Source of the DNA: Nitrospirota bacterium
Lineage (GTDB): Bacteria > Nitrospirota > Thermodesulfovibrionia > Thermodesulfovibrionales > Magnetobacteriaceae
DNA: 8,727 bases
Assembly: GCA_015232165.1 (NCBI GenBank)
Contig: JADGAE010000064.1
Span: forward strand, 1-8,727
Reading direction: 5' to 3'
The position numbers and the translations under genes are program-made. The notes under the pieces are model-generated. The model saw only the letters and a program-made list of their open reading frames with translations, was not told where the DNA came from and did no database searches. Positions 1-5,772 of this stretch are shown here, one piece after another; position 1 is the first letter of the stretch; each line of letters opens with the position of its first letter.

Positions 1-1
1 C

Positions 2-1336
2 AACTGTGGCTTTTCAGCCGCCCCAATCTCAGGCCCTGCCATAGACCACCTGGAGCGGGAATTCATAACTTACAACATAAAAGACCGCTGGCACTGCTTC
101 AGGGATTTTTATGCCGGCCTGCAAAGGCTTAATCCGGCTATAAACTTTGCCACCCTTACGGGGCACGGCAATCTGAGGGCATCGGTGCTGGGCTATGAGG
201 ACATCCCGGCAACACGGGCGGATATAGACAAGATGGCGCAGCTCCTGCGTGATGCAGTATCGCAGGGAGCCATAGGGTTGTCCTCGGGGCTGATCTATTC
301 TCCCGGTGTGTACTCGGACAACGACGAACTAATTGACATCATCAACGCCGCAAACGCAAATGACCTCCTCTATGCAACCCACATGCGAAGTGAGGGGGAC
401 TTCCTGATTGAGTCCGTCCAGGACACCATAGAGGTCGCCCAAAGGACAGGGATAAAGATACACCTGTCACACCTAAAGACCGCAGGCAGCCGCAACTGGC
501 ACAAGATCGACGAGCTTGTCTACGTCATCGGCGAGGCACGTGCCCGTGGCATACGTCTGACCTGTGATCGCTATCCATACACGGCCTCGCAGACGTCCCT
601 GGACACCGTCATGCCGTCGTGGGTCTACGAGGGCGGGGACGAGCTGGAGTTGCGTCGTCTCTCAGACGGTGCGCAACTTAACAGGATCAGGGAGGAGTTG
701 CACGACCGTATCGAAAACGTACCCTACTGGGACAGTGTGATGGTCTCCACGGTAAGGAGCGAAAAGAACAAGCCTTTGGAAGGTCGTCGGATTGGTGAAA
801 TCGCCAGGTGTCGCGGGGTGGAGCCGTTTTCCCTTGTTACCTCGTTATTGATAGAGGAGAGGCTTGGGGTTGACGCCATATTCTTTTCAATGAGCGAGGC
901 TAATCTAAGGCGGATACTGTCACTTGACGTGTGCATGGTCGGCTCGGACAGCTCGATCCGTAGTTACTCGGGTTGTGCCGGCAAACCGCACCCCAGGGGC
1001 TTTGGGGCCTTTCCACGCTATATCAGCAGGTATGTGCTCTCGGAGGGGTTGATGCCGTTAAGGGTCGCCATAAGAAAGATAACCGCTCTGCCTGCTCAGA
1101 CATTTGGTCTGCACAACAGGGGAGTTCTCAGGGAAGGTGCCTATGCCGATGTCGTCATCTTTGACAGGGACCGCATAATGGACTGCGCAGACTTTGAAAC
1201 CCCCTACAGTCAACCAAAAGGTATCGAATACGTCCTCGTAAACGGTGTGGTAGCCGTCGAGGAAGGCGCCATGGTGGTGCGAGGAAGAATAAGAGAAGAA
1301 GAAGAGGAAAAAACGGGGGACTTTGTCCCTCCTTAG
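2..1336 (+). CDS. N-acyl-D-amino-acid deacylase (D-aminoacylase), 5'-truncated by window edge
   Basis: This is a metal-dependent amidohydrolase that removes the acyl group from N-acyl-D-amino acids, releasing the D-amino acid. The reading frame is open from base 2 (444 codons plus a TAG stop). The GTG at 185 is internal: good family sequence precedes it, starting with NCGFSAAPI. In the visible fragment Cys2 (NCG), His127 (THMRSEGD) and His157 (HLSHLK) have almost the spacing of the zinc ligands Cys96/His220/His250 described for Alcaligenes D-aminoacylase. The Asp in VGSDSS (fragment residue 316) fits the catalytic aspartate. KPHPRGFGAFPR and the C-terminal ALPAQTFGLHNRG...GAYADVVIFD stretch are typical of the family. 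By the Cys96 alignment roughly 90 N-terminal residues lie outside the window. The C-terminus is odd: after VVRGRIR comes an acidic run (EEEEEK) and TGDFVPP, the latter encoded within a structured repeat. Family assignment is firm; the exact substrate is not known. Confidence 0.9.
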   Translation, partial: NCGFSAAPISGPAIDHLEREFITYNIKDRWHCFRDFYAGLQRLNPAINFATLTGHGNLRASVLGYEDIPATRADIDKMAQLLRDAVSQGAIGLSSGLIYSPGVYSDNDELIDIINAANANDLLYATHMRSEGDFLIESVQDTIEVAQRTGIKIHLSHLKTAGSRNWHKIDELVYVIGEARARGIRLTCDRYPYTASQTSLDTVMPSWVYEGGDELELRRLSDGAQLNRIREELHDRIENVPYWDSVMVSTVRSEKNKPLEGRRIGEIARCRGVEPFSLVTSLLIEERLGVDAIFFSMSEANLRRILSLDVCMVGSDSSIRSYSGCAGKPHPRGFGAFPRYISRYVLSEGLMPLRVAIRKITALPAQTFGLHNRGVLREGAYADVVIFDRDRIMDCADFETPYSQPKGIEYVLVNGVVAVEEGAMVVRGRIREEEEEKTGDFVPP

Positions 1337-1380
1337 CCCCCCTTCAGACCCCCCGCAAGGGGGCCGGCCCCCTTGACCCC
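1315..1380. repeat. GC-rich structured repeat, copy 1, overlapping the deacylase 3' end
   Basis: A GC stem closed by a TTT loop (1315-1321 pairs with 1325-1331, one G-T wobble) is followed by CCCTTCAGACCC (1340-1351), a C6/GCAA/G5 hairpin and a perfect 20-bp palindrome (1356-1375). The element at 8671-8727 has the same order of parts: a TTT-loop GC hairpin, then CCCTCAGACCC. I read the two as diverged members of one dispersed intergenic repeat family. The boundaries are approximate. This copy contains the stop codon of the upstream deacylase gene. Whether the family is widespread in the genome cannot be seen from one window. Confidence 0.5.
1349..1375 (+). terminator. Possible terminator hairpins after the deacylase gene
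   Basis: Two strong hairpins share one arm. CCCCC (1350-1354) pairs with GGGGG (1359-1363) around a GCAA tetraloop. Alternatively, GGGGGCC (1359-1365) pairs with GGCCCCC (1366-1372) within the palindrome 1356-1375. No uridine run follows directly; the nearest T-rich stretch begins at about 1389. Intrinsic termination is therefore plausible but not textbook, and the structure may simply belong to the repeat. Confidence 0.35.
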
Positions 1381-1446
1381 ATTATACGTATTTTTGTTAC
1401 CACTTGTCACCCATGAAAAATTTATGCACCCATGCACCCCAAGACA

Positions 1447-1475
1447 TTGACATATTTTTTTTTATCCTTTATTAT
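1447..1475 (+). promoter_or_regulatory. Sigma70-type promoter of rplM
   Basis: TTGACA (1447-1452), a perfect -35 consensus, lies 17 bases before TATTAT (1470-1475), which differs from the -10 consensus by one base. The spacer contains a T9-10 run and the surroundings are strongly AT-rich. The predicted transcript starts near 1482, giving a leader of about 36 bases before rplM. Such a strong promoter fits ribosomal protein genes. It probably also drives rpsI, argC and the HtrA gene. Confidence 0.85.
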
Positions 1476-1501
1476 ATATAGAATCGAACAAAGATATTTG
1501 G

Positions 1502-1509
1502 AAGAAGGA
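1502..1509 (+). promoter_or_regulatory. Ribosome binding site that sets the rplM start at 1518
   Basis: AAGAAGGA ends at 1509. An in-frame ATG at 1509 overlaps this Shine-Dalgarno sequence and so cannot use it. The ATG at 1518 has 8 bases of spacing and yields MKTIFMKK, which matches the usual L13 N-terminus (MKTF... in E. coli). Confidence 0.8.
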
Positions 1510-1517
1510 TGAATGTA

Positions 1518-1961
1518 ATGAAGACAATCTTTATGAAAAAGAGCGACGTGGAAAAAAAGTGGTACCTTGTGGATGCCCAGGGAAAGATATTGGGCCGGAT
1601 GGCATCAATGATAGCTGTTTATCTCAGAGGCAAAAACAAACCCACATTCACTCCAAACGCGGATACCGGTGACTTTATCATCGTCGTAAATGCCGAAAAG
1701 ATCGTGCTTACGGCCAACAAACTCAACCAGAAGTTCTACTATCACCATACGGGGTACATCGGCAACATCAAGGCGGAAAGCGCAAAAGACAGGATCAAGA
1801 GGTCTCCTGAGACCATGATCAGGGATGCCGTGTGGGGGATGCTGCCTAAAAATAGGCTGGGCAGGGCTATTATCAAAAAACTCAAGGTCTACAGAGGCCC
1901 CCAACACCCTCATGCAGCACAACAACCGGAAACAATACCGGAACCAATAAATAAAGCATAG
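1518..1961 (+). CDS. rplM: 50S ribosomal protein L13
   Basis: L13 is an early-assembling protein of the large ribosomal subunit that binds 23S rRNA. With the start at 1518 the product has 147 residues, close to the usual 140-150. Family landmarks appear in order: [57 protein letters not shown], a [21 protein letters not shown] block and the near-terminal [10 protein letters not shown] 9-codon longer start at 1509 is possible but is excluded by the position of the ribosome binding site. The gene stands first after a strong promoter, and rpsI begins 12 bases after its stop, the conserved pairing of these two genes. Confidence 0.98.
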   Translation: MKTIFMKKSDVEKKWYLVDAQGKILGRMASMIAVYLRGKNKPTFTPNADTGDFIIVVNAEKIVLTANKLNQKFYYHHTGYIGNIKAESAKDRIKRSPETMIRDAVWGMLPKNRLGRAIIKKLKVYRGPQHPHAAQQPETIPEPINKA

Positions 1962-1973
1962 AAGGAGATTTTA

Positions 1974-2366
1974 ATGACGGAGGTCAGATACACGGCAACA
2001 GGGAGGCGAAAAACCTCCATAGCCCGGATTATAGTCAAAAAAGGGGCAGGTCAGATCACTGTCAACGACAGGTCGGTTGACAACTATTTCTCAAGAGAAA
2101 CGCTGCGGATGATCATCAACCAACCCCTTGAGATAACCGGAATGGTCGGCAAACTCGACGTAATGGCTAGGGTGGTGGGTGGCGGACCAGCCGGTCAGGC
2201 CGGGGCCATCAGACACGGCATTGCCATAGCTCTGGTCAATTCCGATTCCGACTTCAGACCCAAGTTGAAAAGAGAGGGCCTGCTCACAAGAGACCCCAGA
2301 GAAAAGGAAAGAAAGAAGTACGGACAAAAAGGCGCTCGTAAGAGATTCCAGTTCTCCAAGAGATAA
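1974..2366 (+). CDS. rpsI: 30S ribosomal protein S9
   Basis: S9 is a small-subunit protein whose C-terminal tail reaches the P-site tRNA. The product is 130 residues, the same length as E. coli S9. Diagnostic parts are [10 protein letters not shown] (about residues 9-18), [16 protein letters not shown] (38-53), the [16 protein letters not shown] block (69-84) and the basic tail ending in QFSKR, whose terminal Lys-Arg are the conserved tRNA-contacting residues. The start is supported by GAAGGAG at 1961-1967, which overlaps the last base of the rplM stop and lies 6 bases before the ATG, so translation is probably coupled to rplM. Confidence 0.98.
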   Translation: MTEVRYTATGRRKTSIARIIVKKGAGQITVNDRSVDNYFSRETLRMIINQPLEITGMVGKLDVMARVVGGGPAGQAGAIRHGIAIALVNSDSDFRPKLKREGLLTRDPREKERKKYGQKGARKRFQFSKR

Positions 2367-2371
2367 ATGCG

Positions 2372-2395
2372 GGCTATGTCTCAATGACATAAGCC
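2372..2395 (+). other. Hairpin in the rpsI-argC gap
   Basis: GGCTATGTC (2372-2380) pairs with GACATAAGCC (2386-2395) through 9 base pairs with one bulged A and a TCAAT loop, starting 6 bases after the rpsI stop. No T tract follows, so it is not a standard terminator. It could stabilise the upstream rplM-rpsI mRNA, act as a processing site, or lower readthrough into argC, which would be needed in smaller amounts. This function is inference. Confidence 0.5.
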
Positions 2396-2458
2396 GGTGG
2401 TACGTTTATAAGGCGCTATATATTTGATCATGAAAGAGCACAGACGTCTGGACATATG

Positions 2459-2467
2459 AGGAGGAGG
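2459..2467 (+). promoter_or_regulatory. Strong but distant Shine-Dalgarno for argC
   Basis: AGGAGGAGG is an excellent ribosome binding sequence but ends 17 bases before the argC ATG (2485); the optimum is 5-9. No in-frame ATG, GTG or TTG occurs between them, and the family N-terminus begins at 2485. Either spacing is relaxed here or the intervening bases fold. Confidence 0.6.
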
Positions 2468-2484
2468 GGGCTACAGCAACGCAA

Positions 2485-3522
2485 ATGCTAAAAGTGGTGA
2501 TATGTGGGGGGAGTGGATACACGGGCAGTGAGCTTATGAGGCTCCTGAGCAACCATCCCGATATACTGGTGACAGCCGTAACCGCCGACCGCTATGTGGG
2601 GAAAACGGTGACGGACTTGTTTCCACACCTGTACGATTACACGGACTATGTCTTTGAACCGTTAGAGAAGGAGGCGTTACTTGAAAAAGGCGAGGTCTTC
2701 TTCACGGCGCTGCCGCACGCGGCCTCGCAGGAGGTGGTGGACTATTTCCACCGAAACGGCAAGACGGTAATAGACCTCTCCGCAGACTACAGACTAAAAG
2801 ACCCATATATCTACAGTCAATGGTATGGAACCGCTCACAACTATCCGCAGACCCTTGTACATGCCGTATACGGACTGCCCGAGCTACAAAGGGAATCGAT
2901 CAAGGGGGCCACGCTGGTGGCAAATCCCGGTTGCTATCCAACTTCGGTTTTGCTTGCCTTGCACCCCGCGCTGAAAAACCAACTGGTCGATGTTGACCAC
3001 ATAGTAATCGACTCAAAGTCCGGGGTTTCGGGGGCGGGTCGAAAGGGCGAGGTCGCTCTCTCTTTCTGCGAAATCAACGGGGGATTCAGCGCCTATGGCG
3101 TTGCAACCCACAGACACACGCCCGAAATAGAACAAGGACTGTCCTTCAGCGCACAAAAACCCGTCAAGGTCTCCTTTACCCCTCACCTCTTACCGGTTAA
3201 TCGTGGGATACTCAGCACGGTATATGCCTCTCTGGCCGCCAAGACCGACATCGAAGAGGTGCTGTCGCTCTACGAACATACATATGAGAATGACCCCTTT
3301 GTTATCGTCATGGAGAAGGGCAAATTCCCCGATATTAAAAACGTCAAGGGGACCAATTTCTGTCAGATCGGTATTGCCATAGACAGAAGAAACACCCTGA
3401 TAGTAGTCAGCGTTATTGACAATCTCATAAAGGGGGCATCCGGTCAGGCTGTCCAAAATATGAATATTATGTGTGGCCTTGACGAATCCACGGCCCTGAA
3501 GGCATTGTCAGTACTGCCGTAG
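2485..3522 (+). CDS. argC: N-acetyl-gamma-glutamyl-phosphate reductase
   Basis: ArgC catalyses the NADPH-dependent reduction of N-acetylglutamyl-5-phosphate to N-acetylglutamate semialdehyde, the third step of arginine biosynthesis in the cytoplasm. The 345-residue product has the expected length. An N-terminal Rossmann motif (GGSGYTGSELMRLL, residues 8-21) binds NADPH. The catalytic cysteine is Cys150 in ANPGCYPTS, and the conserved HRHTPEIEQ segment (209-217) carries the likely catalytic histidine. SGVSGAGRK (180-187) and FTPHLLPVNRGI (231-242) are also family hallmarks, and the C-terminus has the expected VVSVIDNLIKGASGQAVQNMN. The start is fixed by the match of MLKVVICGGSGYTG to the family N-terminus, although the ribosome binding site is unusually far away. 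It lies 118 bases after rpsI and 45 bases before the HtrA gene. Confidence 0.97.
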   Translation: MLKVVICGGSGYTGSELMRLLSNHPDILVTAVTADRYVGKTVTDLFPHLYDYTDYVFEPLEKEALLEKGEVFFTALPHAASQEVVDYFHRNGKTVIDLSADYRLKDPYIYSQWYGTAHNYPQTLVHAVYGLPELQRESIKGATLVANPGCYPTSVLLALHPALKNQLVDVDHIVIDSKSGVSGAGRKGEVALSFCEINGGFSAYGVATHRHTPEIEQGLSFSAQKPVKVSFTPHLLPVNRGILSTVYASLAAKTDIEEVLSLYEHTYENDPFVIVMEKGKFPDIKNVKGTNFCQIGIAIDRRNTLIVVSVIDNLIKGASGQAVQNMNIMCGLDESTALKALSVLP

Positions 3523-3567
3523 TCTCAGCTTTCCGCAAAACATACAACACAAGGAGGATAAAACAAC

Positions 3568-5046
3568 ATGGTGTTTAAGAGAAAGGTTGCCTTTGCGACG
3601 TCACTCATAGCGGTTGGTCTTGTCATAGGGTTGATACTTGCATCTAACCTTAACATACAGAACCAGTCCGTGGCACAGTCAAAGGAGGTCACTTCACACA
3701 GCAAGGCAATCCTGGAGCAGTTCAGCAATGCCCTAGCCGAAGTAACGGAGGTGGCCAGACCGGCCGTGGTCAACATCTCAACCCTAAAGACCGTAGATAT
3801 GAAGGACAACCCCATGGGGCGGTTCTTTGAGGACCCGTTTTTCAGACGCTTCTTCGGTGATGAAAGTCCGTTTCACTCGCCCAAAAAGCATGAGTCAAAG
3901 GCCCTGGGTTCAGGCGTAATCGTCCGCGATGACGGCTACATCCTGACCAACAGCCACGTCGTAAAGGATGTGGACGAGATCAAGGTCATCCTGCACAACA
4001 AGACCGAGTACAAGGGCAAGGTGATTGGAACCGACTCCAAGAGCGACCTTGCCGTTATAAAAATTGACGCCAAGGACCTGCCAACCATCAAGATTGGCGA
4101 CTCAGGCAAGTTGAAACCGGGCGAGATCATTATTGCCATAGGCAACCCCTTTGGCCTGAACCAGACCGTCACAATGGGCATAGTCAGTGCCGTGGGCAGG
4201 TCTGACGTTGGGATTGCCGATTACGAGGACTTCATCCAGATAGACGCCGCCATCAACCCCGGGAACTCCGGTGGTGCCCTGGTGAGCATCAACGGAGAGC
4301 TTGTAGGAATCAACACCGCCATCTTTTCAACAAGTGGCGGGTATCAGGGGATCGGCTTTGCCATACCAACCAACATGGCCAAGACTGTCATGGATAGCCT
4401 CATGAAAAAGGGCAAAGTGGTGCGCGGCTGGCTAGGTGTAAACATCCAACCCTTGACCCCGGAGCTGTCCAAGTCCTTTGGGATCAGCGAAAAAACGGGC
4501 GTCCTGATTGCCGACGTCGTCGATGGCGGCCCGGCCGATAAGGCGGGTATAAAGCGCGGCGATATCATCGTCATGTTAAACGGCAAGGAAAGCACCAGTA
4601 CCAGACAATTACGAAACATGGTTTCGAGCATAGACCCGGAAACAACGGTTGACGTCAAGATCATTCGCGAGGCAAAGGAGCTTGTATTAAGCGTCAAGGT
4701 TGGCGAGTTGCCCGATGACAAGACCGCCGCCATGCTGCCTTCTGCAAAGGAGTCTGAGACTAAAATGCGCGGCATAGGCGTCCAGAATCTGACCCCGGCT
4801 ATGAGGGAGAGGTTTAACATCCCGGCCAAGGTCACCGGCGTCATTGTCACCGGCGTTGAGGAGGAAGGTCCGGCGGCCTCCGTCTTACGCCCCGGCGACA
4901 TCATTGGAGAGGTCAACAGAAAGCGTGTCGGCAATGTCACTGATTACGAGACCGCCATCTCCGGCATCAAAAAGGACGATGACGTCCTGGTGCTGGTCTA
5001 CAGGTCCGGTTCTTTTATATACGTGACGATCTCAAACAAGAAGTAA
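3568..5046 (+). CDS. DegP/DegQ (HtrA)-type periplasmic serine endoprotease with two PDZ domains
   Basis: This is an envelope protease/chaperone that degrades or holds misfolded exported proteins. It has 492 residues. The start is supported by AAGGAGG at 3551-3557, 10 bases before the ATG. A basic N-terminus and hydrophobic stretch (about residues 7-25) form a signal peptide or membrane anchor; no clear AxA cleavage site is visible, so the cleaved and anchored forms cannot be told apart. The chymotrypsin-fold domain (about 55-280) carries the full triad: His130 (ILTNSHVV), Asp160 (KSDLAVIKI) and Ser234 (INPGNSGGALV). Two PDZ domains follow, about 287-380 and 400-490, with the carboxylate-binding-loop-type sequences RGWLGV and RGIGVQ. 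The overall layout equals DegP/DegQ. Which paralogue it is (degP, degQ or mucD) cannot be decided, so no symbol is given. It is probably cotranscribed with argC. Confidence 0.94.
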   Translation: MVFKRKVAFATSLIAVGLVIGLILASNLNIQNQSVAQSKEVTSHSKAILEQFSNALAEVTEVARPAVVNISTLKTVDMKDNPMGRFFEDPFFRRFFGDESPFHSPKKHESKALGSGVIVRDDGYILTNSHVVKDVDEIKVILHNKTEYKGKVIGTDSKSDLAVIKIDAKDLPTIKIGDSGKLKPGEIIIAIGNPFGLNQTVTMGIVSAVGRSDVGIADYEDFIQIDAAINPGNSGGALVSINGELVGINTAIFSTSGGYQGIGFAIPTNMAKTVMDSLMKKGKVVRGWLGVNIQPLTPELSKSFGISEKTGVLIADVVDGGPADKAGIKRGDIIVMLNGKESTSTRQLRNMVSSIDPETTVDVKIIREAKELVLSVKVGELPDDKTAAMLPSAKESETKMRGIGVQNLTPAMRERFNIPAKVTGVIVTGVEEEGPAASVLRPGDIIGEVNRKRVGNVTDYETAISGIKKDDDVLVLVYRSGSFIYVTISNKK

Positions 5047-5053
5047 GAAAAAA

Positions 5054-5110
5054 TACCCACAAGGGTAAGCACGGGGCAACAGGAAGCATTGTTGCCCCCG
5101 TGCCTATTTT
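5054..5110 (+). terminator. Intrinsic terminator of the rplM-rpsI-argC-htrA unit
   Basis: The main hairpin pairs GCACGGGGCAACA (5069-5081) with TGTTGCCCCCGTGC (5090-5103): 13 pairs with one extra C and an 8-base loop. The run CTATTTTC follows at 5104-5111. A small hairpin, TACCC-ACAA-GGGTA (5054-5067), stands just before it and 7 bases after the protease stop. The long GC stem and T-rich tail make efficient rho-independent termination likely. Confidence 0.87.
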
Positions 5111-5184
5111 CAAGATAAGTCCATGGACGGAAGTTTTTATGCAAATTTTGGAAAGGCAACCTCTACCGTCCCTGCTACCGGTGC

Positions 5185-5667
5185 ATGAAGTCAACCCGCG
5201 ACAATACAGTCAACGAAATCAGAAGGTATTGCTACAGACTCATAAACCGTAGGGACTACACCAGGGCCGAGCTATATCGTAAGTTAATCGCACGAGGATA
5301 TCCAAACGAGGATATCGAGGCCGAACTCCTGCGTCTCAGAGACCTCGGTTTCGTGGACGACCGCAGGGCAGCCTCTATGCTCCTGAGTCACTGCGAAGGC
5401 TCAAGGTACCTGGGTGTCTTTGCATGTAAGGAGGAGCTAAGGGTCAGGGGCGTTGACCGTGAAATCATCGACGAAATGGTCTTTACCGACCAGGGAGAAA
5501 TAGAAAAGGCACTCAAAATAATCGCTAAAAAAACAAGGCATTTAAAAAAATATCCCTCTTACGTTAGACTAAACAAGGTGTATGAACTGCTATCAAGAAA
5601 AGGTTTTGATAACAATACAATTACAAAGGTGATAAATCAGTATAAGGAGGAAGAAAAGGAAGAATAG
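5185..5667 (+). CDS. recX: Regulatory protein RecX
   Basis: RecX binds RecA filaments and modulates, usually inhibits, RecA recombinase and coprotease activity. The 160-residue product fits the family (about 150-200) and its repeated three-helix units: RRDYTRAELYRKLIARGY (22-39), a following LGFVDDRRAA turn (54-63), GVFACKEELRVRGV (77-90), and a third unit ending in YELLSRKGFDNNTITKVI (133-150). The tail is highly acidic and lysine-rich (KEEEKEE). ATG 5185 is the only usable in-frame start after the in-frame TAA at 5116, yet no Shine-Dalgarno sequence is visible in the preceding 15 bases, suggesting weak translation or coupling. No recA is in the window. The gene stands alone between two terminators, and I found no clear promoter in 5111-5184. 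Confidence 0.88.
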   Translation: MKSTRDNTVNEIRRYCYRLINRRDYTRAELYRKLIARGYPNEDIEAELLRLRDLGFVDDRRAASMLLSHCEGSRYLGVFACKEELRVRGVDREIIDEMVFTDQGEIEKALKIIAKKTRHLKKYPSYVRLNKVYELLSRKGFDNNTITKVINQYKEEEKEE

Positions 5668-5684
5668 GGAGACTTCACTGTTAT

Positions 5685-5716
5685 GGAGGCGGCACCGCTT
5701 CCCTTCTTTCTTTTCT
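5685..5716 (+). terminator. Intrinsic terminator of recX
   Basis: GGAGGCG (5685-5691) pairs with CGCTTCC (5696-5702), 7 pairs including one G-T wobble, around a GCAC loop. A pyrimidine tract rich in T (CTTCTTTCTTTTCTT) follows directly. It begins 17 bases after the recX stop. On the opposite strand, the only hairpin I see for the convergent cyclase gene is a weak 5-bp stem (5723-5727 with 5737-5741) without a T tract. Confidence 0.65.
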
Positions 5717-5772
5717 TGTATTGCACGAAAGCGAAACGTGCTATAAGAGCATAAAGTTTGTCCTGTTTTTTC

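Noticed and set aside
185..187. GTG as start of the deacylase gene
   Set aside because: The frame is open back to base 2 and the translation there contains NCGFSAAPI with the family's metal-binding cysteine, so the gene begins outside the window.
1509..1517. Longer rplM start adding three residues (MNV)
   Set aside because: This ATG overlaps the only Shine-Dalgarno sequence; the start at 1518 has correct spacing and the family N-terminus.
4831..4856. Direct repeat GTCACCGGCGT in the protease gene
   Set aside because: It encodes VTGVIVTGV, a normal beta-strand of the second PDZ domain; the repeat follows from the protein sequence.
4344..4940. 198-residue open frame on the minus strand opposite the HtrA gene
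   Set aside because: It is the antisense of a well-conserved protease gene, has no recognisable domain, and arises from the codon pattern of the true gene.
5293..5316. Direct repeat CGAGGATATC within recX
   Set aside because: The two copies are 14 bases apart, in different reading frames and inside a conserved coding region; most likely chance.
5723..5741. Hairpin GCACG/CGTGC as terminator of the cyclase gene
   Set aside because: It has only five base pairs and a nine-base loop, and in the minus-strand direction an A-rich rather than T-rich tract follows.
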